A stretch of DNA of 64,000 nucleotides, from positions 18,125-82,124 of the forward strand of contig JASANE010025007.1 in NCBI GenBank assembly GCA_030248225.1, in the 5' to 3' direction. The translations under genes were made by a program, and so were the position numbers. The DNA is from Trileptium ribeirensis. Taxonomy: Eukaryota; Nematoda; Enoplea; Enoplida; Thoracostomopsidae. This document shows, piece after piece, positions 27,301 to 42,300 of this stretch. Within the stretch, counting starts at the first letter, position 1. Each line of letters opens with the position of its first letter. The notes beneath the pieces were generated by a model that searched no databases, had not been told where the DNA came from, and was given only the letters and a program-made list of their open reading frames with translations.

Positions 27301-30300
27301 CTGAGAACTCAGACGGGCGTCTCCCCAGAAGGCTTCCACGCCCTCCTGCTGAGACATGCTCCTAATCCGTAGGCCACGGCTACCATCCCTGATACCTCGG
27401 AGCGACAGCATCTATGGTTTAGAACATCGGCGCTGCTAGTACCTGTCCAAAAGCAGTTATACGCGTAAATAAAAATCTATATCTTAGCTGCAAAATATAT
27501 AATAGGTTATCCTCCTTTTCTATGAAGCTGTGGATTAGATACAGATGTTGCGGAATTAGTCGAATTTGATGCACTAAAGGCATAACAGTAGTCAGTAATT
27601 TATGAGGGGACAACCGTTTTTGCGTTTTGAACAAGGCATATTTTCATAAAAATGCGTTCTGCTGGCACGTTAACAATCTACTCTACTGTAAGAGCTTCGC
27701 ACACATTTAGACGATCTGGTAAAAAGGCACGAAAAAAGCCCATCAGGTCCTGCGAACCGTACAGGGCACACGACGCAGCACATTTTGACCCATTTTCTGT
27801 TGTAACATGAAATCAAATTTATATCTAAGCATTTTTCACCTGCCAGCACTGTCGTTTCTATCCAGTTTTTGCCAGATAAAATTGTTCTAATCTTCAAATC
27901 TCCATTTACAATATATAAATGGACAGAACGTAAGAATATCTCTGATAAAATCTCGCTAGCATGATGAAGTGCTTTGAGAGTAAAAGATCATTGGGTTGAA
28001 ATTGGATTTGTAAAAAGTCTATTTAAAACAAATGTATCGCAAGATTAAAGATTTAATAACTGAATTGGCATATTTCTCATCAGAAAGCAATTAATTTTTG
28101 ACATAAAACCAAACACTGAGATGAGCATTCCAGCATTGTTAATATATATTCCAGGGATTTGGAGCACCTTCAGGCACATCTCAGAAATTATCTTTCGTAA
28201 AATTTAACCTACTCTATGCAAAATATGTCAAAATTTTCGCAAATGTATACAAGTGCAAAGTGCATAAGGTCTGCATCTATTGCTCGAGGAACTGTAATGC
28301 CAGTGCTATCGGAATGACATTTATATTTTTAATAGCTCTTCATTGAGTCGTTTTAATTTTTATGTTTGATCTGCGAATTTTTGTTTTGCTGGAGTTTGGT
28401 GTAACTCTCGTTCAAAATATAAAATATGTAGGTGCAAGTCCGTTCTTCATCTCAGGATCGCGCATTGGATAGCGCGCGGTCGTTGCTTCATGGCTTGTTT
28501 CCTCAACAACAGTCATCCGAGTGGATCCGTAGTCATCGAGCTCATCGAGGCGACGCGCAACTGCAGCACCCCGCTCCGATTCAGACCGAGCCCAGCGAGA
28601 GCGACCCGGTAGGTTCCCGCTTTCAAGTCATTTCATATTTGGCAGTTATTGGTGCTTGACAATGGCTGATTTGTAATATATAGAATTTGGAAGTTGCTGT
28701 TTTATTATTGCATGAAAAACTGCAACAAAAGCATTTGAAAGAGCACACAACCCTCTAACGTGTAATTCTATAACGCTTAGGTCACAGACACTAATAGTCA
28801 CTGCCCACTAGTCCCGCTAGCTTGATAGGTCACTGTTACAAGCTAAGACTCAAGCACACTGGTAGAAGCAAGCAGCGTGGCTTGGCAATGAGATAGATGG
28901 AAACCTGTTTCAATATAGAATAGTAAAAACTAAAAATTACAAAAATGATTCGAAAGCAACAAATCTCTTATCTCTGCCTGGCTTCTAGGCTATAATACCA
29001 TCACTGTATATGCAGTTATACGGAAACAAATCCACTCTATTTATTCTCAGCGATAAAAGTATGCACGGCGTAGCACAATAGTCACTGTATAAATACTGCG
29101 TTTTAAAACAAACATGTTAAATAAAATCGACTAGCAGGGTACGAACGTACAAAATGCAGAATACTGTATCACTATGCACGAAGATGACCAATCAGTAAAA
29201 CCTCCAAACACAATAAAAACTATTGTTAAAATATCGCAAAGGCGAGCACGTGCTCTTTAACGCTCATCATCACGACGCAGTGTCTCTATGTTTACTTATT
29301 CGCACAATATCTTAATATCGTCTTAATATCGCACGAGCCATACACTATCCACAATAATCGGTGAATAATAGGATGCTGAGATGCTGCTGCGCAAGTAACT
29401 AATAAGCTGAGATAGGTCGATGCCGTACTACAAATGCGCTTAAAGTCCCAACGGTTTAAGTCCCTAGCGTAGCAGAAGTAACCTGGCAATAGCATCACAA
29501 ATTCAAGCCGTAATATAAGACTGACGTACTGAAGTATAGCTAGCGAACGGCCAACTAACAAAACTCGAGAAACTAAAGTGCAGCGCAATAACTAACAGCT
29601 TGATGAGTTACGCACAACTAACGTGTAGCGCGAACTGCGAACTCTAGAACTGATAAACTGTGGTCACGCGCTTTAGGAGAGTATGCACAGGCTTAAATAT
29701 TCTGCTTTGAAGTTACTCAAATGTTTTGAACCAAAGGAGTTTTGACATTCAGACATTTAACTCATTTATTCCAAAGTGAAGCAGCGGACTGTTAATAGCG
29801 GTATATTTTGACTAAGCTCGCGCCTTTCGAAGGGACTTAATTGCAATGCAACCACTCGCCATGCGCAATAAAAATTAGAAATTTGTTGAAAACAACTTAA
29901 AGTCGATCTGTTTTTAGTTTTTAAGTGATAATTTAATTACAACTACAAATTCTTAAATGTAAATCAAACATAAAAGGATTACGCAAATCATTGTTAAAAT
30001 TGGTGCTGAAATATTATGTGTAATAACGGGACGCAGCTTCATGGCGCAACTTCCTAACGTCATACTCATACGTCTCCGGCTAACATAACCTCAATAGTGG
30101 ACCACAATTTTTGCAATTTGAACAATTTGCAACTTTCCTTGGTCATACCCAAGAAGGTATGGAGCTTAGTAGGCCGCAGGCGCGCTTCACAAGGGGTGTT
30201 CCAACCACGCCCAATTGGTTGAGTATGTCTCTTGTATCTGGTATGATTGCTGAAGTCCACCAGAGAGACTGACAAGCACACCTACTCACAGGTCATAATG

Positions 30301-33300
30301 TCATGCCGCTGTTCCCTGTCTCGATCTCAACCGGAAATTGTTTGAATCCGTAGTGTGAGTTAATACGAGGTGGTATCGACTAGGCGTGTAGAGCGGTAAC
30401 GCTGGAACTATGTAACACTTGTCTCAACCGTGGCCAAATTTAGGCACAAATTCGCTCATCAGGAGTTTAACCAATATGACAGCCACAGGGTTCCGACGAT
30501 CCCTGAAAGTTTAAAATCGGAAGATTAAACTTCCGGAAGATTAATAGGTATTTTAACGCGGCTGAACTAGAGTTAGCTTAAAGTTAAATTGTTTCCTATG
30601 ACGGTGCAAATTTGTTGAGTAAATTTAGTCGTTGTTGCGTTTGTTAGATTTTCCGAGCGGGCTAATTTCGAGGTCCTATGAACCTTTCGCTTGCACTCCT
30701 CCCTTGCGTTAGATTGATACAGCGGCACACGTCAGAGATTGTGGTCTGTTATTCTCAGGCCCTGGCGTGGGACGCAGGTCAGTTTTAATGGACAAAACAT
30801 TGAACATGCAGACGGTGCCAGGAAGGAACACTAGAACTGAGAATATATTTTGTCTTTATTGTAAAATTATGTACAAATTATATAGGAATCGCAACTGAGC
30901 AAATGTGCTTAATTGAACGGCAAACATGCATAGGATAAAATGAGTTAACGAATTAGACAATGATAAACCAAAAAAATTAGCAGGAAGCAAGATCGGTCTA
31001 GTACCGATTAGAGTATGGTGATGCTAAATTCCTCCGAGGGGTTAAGTCAGCGACGTCAGTATCAGCTATTGCACTCTGAAAATAGGATTAACACAGCTTC
31101 CCGATTAATTCGTTCACGAAGATTGGAGATCCTGATTTACAGGGGTTCGACTAAGTGTACATAAAGGACTAACATTAGTTCTAAATGCAGTGACATGAGA
31201 CGGACAATATGCATGCCAAATTTCGGACAGAGGCAAGAAACAAATCTTTGTTAAAATAAGCAACACAAATATTATGCATGAAGATACTGGTACGACACAC
31301 TGCATGGTATATACAACACATGATAATATCTTATTTCCAAACTTTTTTGATAAAAGCTTATTCGCCTAGAAGCTCTCCTAAGGTTACGACAATAGCAGAC
31401 AGTGTTGACCCAAATGTAACACCTGAATCCTGAGAAGATGTATTCCTTTATACTCGACCAGTAATGTATGAGATATAGTTCCCTAGTGTGGCCGGGCGGC
31501 TATGTAACTAATACGTCGCACAGGTTGAGATACTCCCGGGTTAAAATGCTTAACAAGTCTAATACGACAGTTAGATACGTAATGCTTGACGCCATACAAG
31601 CCTGTAATGTTCGACAAATTGTATGTTAGTATCTTGTGATTGAACTGGGTATACTCCCAAACAGGTCGAATGGCATAAGCTGTGCTAGTACCACAGAGGC
31701 CTAAACGGTGCAATCTAGTAAGCGGGAAGAGTGGTTTTGCGACATCCATACTCAGCATAATATTATGCTAATTATATATTATAAATCACAAATCAAACCT
31801 ATTAAATTTTAGATTTTCCCGGTTGATCACATTACGAATGGAAACCTTACCTCTATCTTCGTTACACACGCCACGCCAGTCGGCGCGGATACCGACCTGG
31901 GCATTTTTGTTGCTGATGTCAACCCCCAGCCCTATTAGGTTTGACCGAGTCAGTCCTAGCAATATTCATTACTGGACTTCCTAATATTACGCCTAAGCGA
32001 ATCGTAAGTATTCCTAGTTAGTTTTATAATGAGAGTTTAGGACAAACTTAGGAACAGTTTAGATCCCTTCGACTCTCTGCTAGATACGATTTCTATCCAG
32101 TCGAAATCCCTACCTAGGCACGTTTTTCCATGATTTCACTGATCAAGATTACCACCTAATCGTGCAGTGAGTAATTAGAGTGAAGTAAAAATTAACTTAT
32201 GAGCAACTTGCCATTACTACCTTAGAAGTATTGCTCCAAACCCACCCGCGTTGTCCCTCTATTCTTACGAAAAACTATAGTCCCCTGTAAAATTTACGAA
32301 TTTAGCGATATTTTTGTTATTATTTTATATGTACTTATGTGTAATATTTATATCAATATATATGTCTTTATTCTATTTGTATAATATATATATATTTATA
32401 TGTCTGGCCATTGTTCCTAGTTATATACTATATATCTTTACTAATTATTAATATTATTAAAATTATTTAGTTAATAATTTTAATTATAATTAAAGACAGA
32501 GAGAGAAAAGAGCAGATGGGGAGAAGAATATACTGACAGAAAGAGAAAGAAAAAGAGAAATAAGCGACAAACGGAATAAGAGGGATAGGGTCGCAAGAAA
32601 GAACAAAAAACAAACGCATGGACTAAAAGATCGCAAGAAGAGACACAGCGGACACAAAAATAATGTTATTTCGCAAACTGAGAAAAGTAAATGTCAATTT
32701 CTATTGTACATAATATAAAATAAACATGAAACAGAGAGGAAACTTTGATAGCGGTTCAACAGCTGGCCGGATCGGGATTCGGCCGGGCTACGCGGTGATG
32801 CATAGAACCCTTGCCGGAGATACTCCTGAAAACGGAGGGAGCTATGACAGCGCTCCAGATCGAGGAATTTTATCGATGTCAAAAGATGCGGATGGAGTTT
32901 AGTCGTGTCTTAAGCACTGATCAAAGAGTGGAATAAGACTTAATGATACTCATTGGTTGTGGGCTAACCAAAGCAAAGTAAAATGATGCCTAAGATGCCA
33001 ATACGGGGCATCCAACGGAAAATTGTAAAGTGTCACAAATCGCACTGATTTTGAGCGATTTGCCTAGATTTGTCAATACAATAGCCCTAAACGATTCAGA
33101 CGGAATGATAGGCAGCCCAGAAATGATTCGGGAAGATTCGTGCAAAAGTGGGGAGGGTGGCAAAATTACAACTAGACAAACTACCATAGATCTGAGCATG
33201 ATTAAGTAACAGAAACAACCATTTGAGCAACTAGAAGATATATTTATTAAGAGAACTCGATAAACCGTGTACCGATTTTGTTCTAGTTGAGCGCATTGAA

Positions 33301-36300
33301 ATGCCCAATAAAGTCTGCACTGAAAAGTATTGTGATTGCAACTTCGAATTTCTAACCGATAGCCAGTTATGGCTCGTCGAAGCCGTGTCCGGTTCTCCCA
33401 CTTAATAAAATCGTTTCATTTTATTGTTTTATTTTCCATTGTTTCTCTATTAACTTAACTATTGTAAAATAGTTTGATGAAGCTACTGCAACCCCCAGCA
33501 GATTTGATATTTCGGTGTTTAGTTACTCCAAAGCTTAATTCAGCATCATTGTGTTCGCCTTTTGGTGAACGGCCAATAGTCCTGTCATTCCCGGACGGCC
33601 GCAATTTTGTTCCTAAACGCTTAGCATGGAGCGATAACATTTCCTTTCTGGTCGAAGTCCCTATAAACCTAGAAGCTTTCCAAGAATGACTCGACCTGAC
33701 TCTCTCTTATCTTCCTTTTCTGTTCCTGATCCACATGCACATGCACATACATAAGTCTATAAGTATACATGCTCCACGGATATGCATATTTGACAAAATG
33801 CACAAAAGCATAACGGACAAAGTAACAGACAAATTATATACAGGCAGACGCACACAATACGAGCCCATGGCGCTATGGGGTTGAATTGGCACGAAGGAAG
33901 CAGCGGATCAACCGATTTTAGGGTGTATTTGTAGGCCTTTCTGACCGCTTCGAGTCCCTAACGAGCCTAGGTAGGAATACAGTGCCGCGCGACAGGCCGG
34001 AACGGTCCTGTTACTTATGACGTTAATACAGAAAACGACTAAGTTTAATCTAGGAATAACTTTTCCAGAACACAGCACATTCAATATTAGATGTCGGTAG
34101 TACAAATAAAAAGAATCTTTTGGTCATGCCCGCATACAAATAAAGATAAACATTCGTGTGAATAAACATATACACATATAATATGATCTACTAAAACATC
34201 CTCACACAAGCTAATCGTTACGGGAACACCAGATGGATGCAGGCCTATATTTTATGTATATATAATACGCTATATTAAGAAAAACGACGAAGTATACCCA
34301 TACATATATAAATGGTCAAACGATAGCAATTTATATATGCCGACATAATTATTAAAAATTTGGAACTATGCTTACAACTCTATGAAATATAGTCTTTAAG
34401 AAACAAAGAAAACCACACTGCCGTTGCTACTGTTGCAAAATATTCCAGTCTATAAGCTTAGTTGTAAAAATGTGACTATAAGGAATAACAACTATAAATA
34501 GACGTAAACTTTAGATACATAAAACAAAGTTATTGGATTTCTATTTTCCTTGCACGCAACACATAAGAATCAAAACTCCACATTCTGTATATACAGTAAT
34601 TCAGCACTAAGCTCTTATCTTTTGTGAAATCAAACCAGTCATAACTTTGCAAACATTTTTTGTCCGATTATTTCTTTTTGACTTCGTTTCAAATAAACCA
34701 AAAAACTAATATCACGCAGTTCCTCACAAAATTTCTACACTATACGCGTCAAGCTAATCTTTATAAACATATCGATAACTCGTATCGCAATAATCGTGCA
34801 AACATGCTCCTCGCGCAAAACTGGTAAGGATATGTGCTCTAACAAAGCCAGACATAACAATTCTAGATTCATGTATGTAACATAATCGAATGAGGAAAGA
34901 AACTGATATATATTTCATGCCATTTCACAAATGACAAGTTCAGAAAAACATGTAATGCCGCTGCTGCATCTAAGGCAAAAGTGGAATTGTGCGATTACGA
35001 TGATCTGAACATATTAAACCAAACCCAAACAATGTACCTCAAACTCGTATCAAACTCTAGACAAATACCCAGCATGAAACTAAGTGTAGTATAGATGCAA
35101 ATGCCACTGATATACTAATGTACCTACCATAATATGTGTTGCTCTGTATTGACAAATTGTTTCAATCACAGCCGGCGGATTACCTGCTGCGGGAACATAA
35201 ATCGTAGTTAAACCCTCAATTGATAAATAAATAACGTCAACTTTAGCACAAAAATGATGAACATTTAGTTAATCATCATGCAGCATATAATCCCAAAATG
35301 CAATTACGCTATATAGCATTACCTAAGTACGCAAGGGAATACATTACGTGGGGTCATACCAAACAAAGCAGTATTATTCTTATGCGCAATTGGACAAAGA
35401 AACAGTCATTCAAAGTACTGTTATGTTCATTCAAATACCAAATTGTTTTTAGAGATGCGTTTTGCAGTGTTTACATATTAAAAATTACGTATTAAAAATT
35501 CTTAAAAGAGATAAAAATTGCCACGTTGTTCTTATTGGGAAAAAATCGACATCTGTCTCAATGTGCAACTGAATCAGATTTACGATAATCCAGGTCGTCG
35601 TAGCAAGATTGATAAACCTTATTTAATTAACTTGAGCAACATGTCGTTCAGTTTTATGTACATCATAATCAGCATCTCCAGGTTGACGCGTCGCCTAAAA
35701 ACCCAAAACCCAACATTGCCATTTCAGAACATATATCCGAAAGCTATAATAGATATCAAAATAGGAATGTGCCTATACATCCTCGGTAACTGACACACAA
35801 TGCCGAAGCACAACTAACTTTCTTCGGTACGAGTTCAGGTTGTCTATTTCTAATTAATTCTCCTCTGGAAATAGTTTTTTAGCAAATGACTAAAGCCTAA
35901 TGCATATTAATTTTAATTACACTCGATTCTTAGATTATTTGGTCAGCCAAAATTGTTTAATGAACAAAAAATAAGTTCAGCAGATATTTACCATGACTTT
36001 AAACGCTTACCGTATCGTAGCATTGTCTGGCTTTGTTATTGATTGACTTCCAGATTTTCGCTACTCAATCCCGAAAAGAGCAAGATTTTGCGACTATATT
36101 TGGCTGTCATCCAGATATATGGCCGTTGTAATTGATTTCAATTCAAATTAAATTCTCATCGATATTCGTAACAGTATATTTCTCTGACACTTATAAGGTG
36201 CATAACCTTATAACTACTTCTGTGAAGCGCGTCGCTGCAGCGATATTATCTTATCAAGATTGAGGCTAATCGCTGTTGTTGAAAGACGCGTTGTTGACTA

Positions 36301-39300
36301 CCATATTTCTGTGCGACTAAAATGGGATTTAGGAATGAACCACGGGCACAAAATTCCTTTATGCGCGAGCAAAATTTTTGGCACAATGGTCAGAACAGTT
36401 TCTAATTCGTTACGACACTCAATTTTTACGGTGAGTACTTTAGTGCAATGTTAAAATTGACCGGTCCAACATAGTGCTCATCTCCAAAGCGATCGCTTTA
36501 GCTGCAACAGTACTGTTCTTCAAAGAACATCAAAATTAAATAGCATCGTGAAAACCTAATAGCAGGCTCACCAACCATTCTCGAATTGTCCATACCCATA
36601 ATCACTTGCTATATATTGTAATGCTTATGAATGCATATAACGCAGCTTGCTAATTACCACCGAAAAGTTTCCAATTTTAACGTTGCAAAATCTATTCTTA
36701 ACCCTTTCACACATAGCATAACTCGTGCGATACAGCGTACGTTGTGAAGCTATAATTTAGCCAAGGTTGTCGTAGCGCGTGCGCATAAACCTGTACTGAT
36801 ATTCGAAGGCCGTGCGCGGTTCCCTAAGGAACTAAGCAACATCTCATAGGTAGAATAGTGGCTAACCTGCGCAGCTCGTGCAAAAGCGATCCAGGTTCAA
36901 TCAGCCACTGCGGCAAATATTTGTTCAATACAGCACGAAAAACACTTTAAACCATGCGGCACACTGTAGACGAAATTGGCGACTAAACATTACACTCAAG
37001 TATACTAAACCAGAATAGCTCTGCAAGCACAGGTTCTCTGCTTCCACGAACTGCCGCTTTGCTTCTCCAACAAAATCCTTAGACGCAATCGGTAAATATA
37101 TTATGCTATATACTAATATTTTAAGGTTCAAATATTTTGTAATTATGAGGGGCTGTATTGTGTTTTATTCAAGTTCAATTATTAATCGAGATTTAATGTT
37201 CGTTAATTTTAAACATAACGATAGCTTGCCATCTATGAGCAATAGTTACGTTTCATCAGGTGCAGTGCTTTATGCCTCAACAATACAATCTTTTCGACAG
37301 TCTACTACATACGTTTAATTACACAGTTTTGATGCTGTAACAGCATTGTTTAAAAATCCAAGTTCGGAAGAGAGCAGACTCTACTAGGCTCCAAGTAGCA
37401 CATTAAATTGAACGCGAAAGAAATATTTTATTATTAAATTGAATTCCAGCGGACAACTTTTTTCAATAAAGCGAGAAGACGGATGCATTCAGTGTTTACT
37501 GACAATAACCAATCTTTCATGTAAAATTAATACCAAATTTTACACATTTTAAACCCTAAAGCATAGTATTTATGTAAGAACACAAGCAATTAAGATACCA
37601 TTGTTTTCGCTATACTTTAAATCCCTGAAATTCTATACACCTCTAGGATTTTGTGCACAAATAAAATGAAAATGGGTGAAGTTCTATTGTAGTGGCAACC
37701 AATTATTTCTTAAGCTTTGGGGCCTCTAAGGGAATACACAGGCATATCATTCACCAGCATCTATCGAAATAACTTAGCCAATATTTAAAAAATTTAGCTT
37801 TTGAGGGATGTGCTTATTTAACATTAATAAATACACCAAAAAATATCTTGAACATCAACACCATTGCTTTATCCAAAATAAAGCCAAACTTTGATGTGAA
37901 GTATATTTTTGGAGATGGATCGAACTGTTTTGTTTCAAATTTAATAGCGTAATGATATTTGAGCTAAAGAGGTACCACATAACCATCAACGCCGTGGGGC
38001 TCTACATAGTAGTGTAAGGATCAAAATAGATTATTTCAAAACTCAAACTGTATGAGCTTAAAGTCTTGGTTAGTAATTTTATAGTAACTGTACAGATTTA
38101 TAGACTAAATTTTAGAACACCGAATTTAAATTTCACTTCAAGGTAAAATATATAATGAAGGTACAATTTTCTTATTAAGACTTAAATTATGAAAAGACAT
38201 TTCTATTTGCACTTTTGCTGTCTTATAAAACCTGCGTGCGGCTACGCAGCTCAATTTTATTTAGTCAGTAAACGTAGCAACACTCCGCAGCGCATACTAC
38301 AACTAGCATAGCAAATATATTCAATAGTGATTTCGCCATAAAGTTAGCATACTTCAGTATATATTTGCAATCAAGCTCACAGTCCAATATATACAGCAAA
38401 TGTAACCTTTTACACTCTACATGGTCAATCAGCTGCTGTTTCGGCAGTAGTTAAATTATCACTGGAAAAACAAAAATAATCGCACGTATCTGTCAACCTG
38501 GCGTTTGATATTCGTCATCTAATGGTCACACTTAATGTTGAGGTAAAATGTACAGAAAATCAAGTCAACTTATGTGTACAAAATTCAAAACTTTTGAAAA
38601 TATGCAATAGAAATACAACAGGTTTCGCGGCTCAATGACGTCAAACAGCAAATACCGAATAAACGGAATATAATTATCAACACAAAATACAAAACGTTTT
38701 GTGCTTCAGACTCACATAGCCAGTTTTTCGCAGTCAGAAATTACGTTGCTATACTATGGAATAATAAAACACCGTAGTTTATGCAGTTGAGTCTATAATA
38801 CAGTTATTGATGTCGCTGCAAAAATGTAAATTTATTTATTACTATATAGGGTAAGGGTTTACATTAAAATGGGGTTATCTCATTAATTCTGCTTTAATTC
38901 GCCTGCTATAGGCGCAAAATAATCAAATTACAGGAGCTTCTCGGGCACACATGCGCTACCTGACAAAATTGAAAACAAGGCTAAAACCAGACGGGCGGAA
39001 ATGCGGTCGTAATACAGCTACAACTAAAACTCCATCTGCCTATGATCTACACAATAAATTCTAAAAAATAATCGTCAAGGCAATGAGTGGTTACATCAGC
39101 AACTCACCCAATCTGCCGAAATGCTACCAACTAAAGCTTAAGTTTAATAGCTCGTAGACGAAGCAACAACTGTGCGAGTTACATGAGGTTACAATAGATT
39201 ACACTATAATTGGGAATGGAAGGCGACAAAACTATTCCACTTTATATCATTCAATGAAAAATAAATAAAAATATTTCAATCCAACCGCTTTCGCTAAAGC

Positions 39301-42300
39301 GCATAAAATCTGTATTCGTTGAACATGATGCGTTGTAACGGCTAAATATGGGCTGCGGAATAAATAGACATGAGGTTTTAATGTGTTATCTACAAACGTA
39401 GTGTTAACTGTGCGACAACTTCACTTAGAAAGTAACCATTCCTCAAATATTTCACTTATGCAATAAGCGAAGTTTATTGGATGGGTCAGGAAAATTACAA
39501 CCAAGGAATCAAGTGCATACGAAAATTCAACTTATGTCACTGAATGTGTTTAAATCTTTGTTCCTTCAGCTAACTGTGTTGTCTTCACCTTCCGGGCACC
39601 TGAAAGGTAGAACAGTTAGGCATGCCTTTACTAGCTATACAACTTGAATTTTATTCCATGATTTATTCACTTAGATAAATGCAAAACAGAATAGAGATGC
39701 TTACGCTCCAAGGCCTCCGAACAATTGCTTTGGTATATATGGCATAAGCACTCGATTAAAAAATGTGATCAGAATTTGAAGGTAATTTTTGAAGGAAAAT
39801 TGCGATATTTCAAAACTTGAGATCAAAATTTGAGGTTAAATTTTTTCAGGTAATACATCTCGTCGATGATTGGCTACAGGAAAATCCTTGAAAAGTTTGA
39901 ACGGTGTTCACATGTTCAAACCTACTAGAAATGGAAAAAATGATGCTTTCAAAATTTGGGCAAAAAGTTTAAGTGTTTAAACACGCCGTTAGTATCCTAT
40001 CAAATGAACATTATGTGCGCCGGCAGTGAACAGTAGACAGATTGTTTAATGGTGTTCTATCAGACGTGCGCGTAACAATGGTTTTGTGTTTTTGCGGTCC
40101 TTATTTTTTATGTCATACGCTGAACTCTTTATTACATATCATTCACTTGCGGATCTACAATTGCTCGGTGGAGTGGGACGCAATATTGCGTTCTCGACTG
40201 TGGTAAGACATATCGGCTATATCTCCTAGCGCTTCCGCATCCTCATCTAACCCACTTTTAGCATGTATGATCTACTCCCTCAGCCGACGGACCTATTCGT
40301 TATATGTTCTGGTGGGGAGGGTATTCGACGCAAGAATCCGCGTCCCGGATTTGCCATTGATAACATTTACCGTATTTCAGCTCCTAAAGCCAAGCAAGTA
40401 CAAATGTCCAGTCCTCGACTCGTGGAAACGGCTTAGTCGTCATCTGATGTGGGATACTCTGGAGCGTCAGCCGCATAATCAGGTATATCTATGGGATTAG
40501 TGTTTATAAACTGTTGGGTTGATAAAATTGTTTTTAAATAATAGCTCTGTCGACTGTATTTAAAGGAAAATGAAAAACTGACCTATATTATCCTAAATAA
40601 AATGACCTTAGCCACCTTTAATATTTATATCACCGTAAACTAAATATCACAAAATTTCGTTATGCGCAAGTCATGCAATATATTTGTGGAAGACAAGACT
40701 ATCGTCATTCCATGGCGGCACTACCGTTGCGCTGGTTCTTTCGGAATCTTTAACGTTTCGTGTTCGAAACGTCTTTTTACCTGAAGAATTCCATTTGTTG
40801 TTACGAGGGGGCAATGGGATCCCAATGTGAGCACACAACGGCCAACTGTTGCTTTCATATTGAAAAATTGACAAATGTTTTTCAACTGTTACTTCCAAAT
40901 TGCAAAATCTCAATCTTGCGCTAAATTCACTTGCCCTACACTCCCCTTCATGACATAGCTGACATGAAGGGCAAAATTATGGGTTGAAGAAATGCTCCAA
41001 TACATATGGCGGCACTTCAAGAACGGGTACACTTCCTGATGATTTTGTATTTTTTGCAACATTACGTTAAGAATTTGGCACAGATTTATTTGTTCAGTTT
41101 TTGTTTTAGAGAACAAAACTTATTTCGTCACGTCTAGTATATGCTATAATTATTATGGAAACGGTCCGAAAGTTACGTGTGAAAAATATTTCCAAAGATA
41201 TTTCATTCCAACCAACCAAGTCGTTGTTTATGCTTGTAAAAGGCTCTAATAATAATTTTGCTGCATTTACTATTTTTTGTTTGATAGGAATTTTTGAAAC
41301 ATCTTAGAGCGAAATCGAAAATTCCCGATTTAACGCTTCAATACGTCGAAGAGCTGTATCGTCCGCTCTTGGTTCAGGTATGCATTTGCGAAAAATTAAA
41401 GAACTAGATTTGTATGTCAATAAATCGGTCCTGTGAGGACGGATTTAAATGTTCGATACCATAATTACTGCTTTTCACTAACTAAAACGGTTTTCACATC
41501 GTAAAGTATGACCATATGTGGAAGTCATACAAAGACATTTTCCAAAAAATGTAAACGTGATGCGTAACACAGTAATTAGTCGAAAACAACAACTCAACTA
41601 ATTTTTTAATTTTCCTTGAAATTTACGTAGCGAGATGCACCGAAAACAGGTTATGCTATAAACAGTTATTCTTTAGGTCGTGTTGAAATTGGTTGAGCGT
41701 AAATTAAAGTTACCAGCTTTTGCCAAGAACGTTACCCCGCAAAGAAAATCACGCCTTACACAGTTATCATAAATCCCTACACAAGCTCAGTTACTGCATC
41801 ATCTCCAGGAGCCCAAGAACAGGCACATTTTGGTTTCACAAATTTTTCGAACACCAAAATATTATTATTTTATGTCAGAGAAATAGAGAACTTACTAATG
41901 ATACACATACAGATGGCCTGTTTGAATAAATTATTTCCGTATTGCTGGTTATAATGTGTTTATTTCAGCGCATCCATGACATCGGAGTACCGACATGGGT
42001 CACACCGCAGGTCTGGACTCGCATGAGTCAACTTTTTCGAATGGCTTTTACCATCGAAGCTCGTGACTCGATCGAGGCTAAATTTCGAGCTGGTAAGTGA
42101 GTTTTGCCAACCGAGAAACGACAAAAATGTTTTCTAAATTTACCTATATTTTACTTAAAATTTACTATTATATCAACCTTTGAACATATAAGGACATTAT
42201 ATATACGGTTACGATTATATATACTATTAAAAACATAATTTCTTCTGATAAGCTACTCAAATAGTTCAAATAGTTTAGTCAGCTCAAATAACTCAAATTT

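Larger units (their letters stand above)
28609..40380 (+). other. Intron 4, 11.8 kb, rich in old repeat DNA
   Basis: This is the longest intron of the gene. It holds an LTR-like repeat (about 28,765-29,757). From about 30 to 34.2 kb is a stretch with more balanced base composition and many short open frames on both strands. It also holds AT-rich and polypurine tracts (32.3-32.7 kb) and a SINE-like copy (36.7 kb). The middle could be the decayed body of a transposable element. From about 37 to 40.3 kb I see only AT-rich sequence. Confidence 0.6.

Noticed and set aside
40150..40380. Extension of exon 5 upstream
   Set aside because: The frame is open into exon 5, but a good TATTTCAG acceptor sits exactly where family similarity begins, and the upstream part has no similarity.
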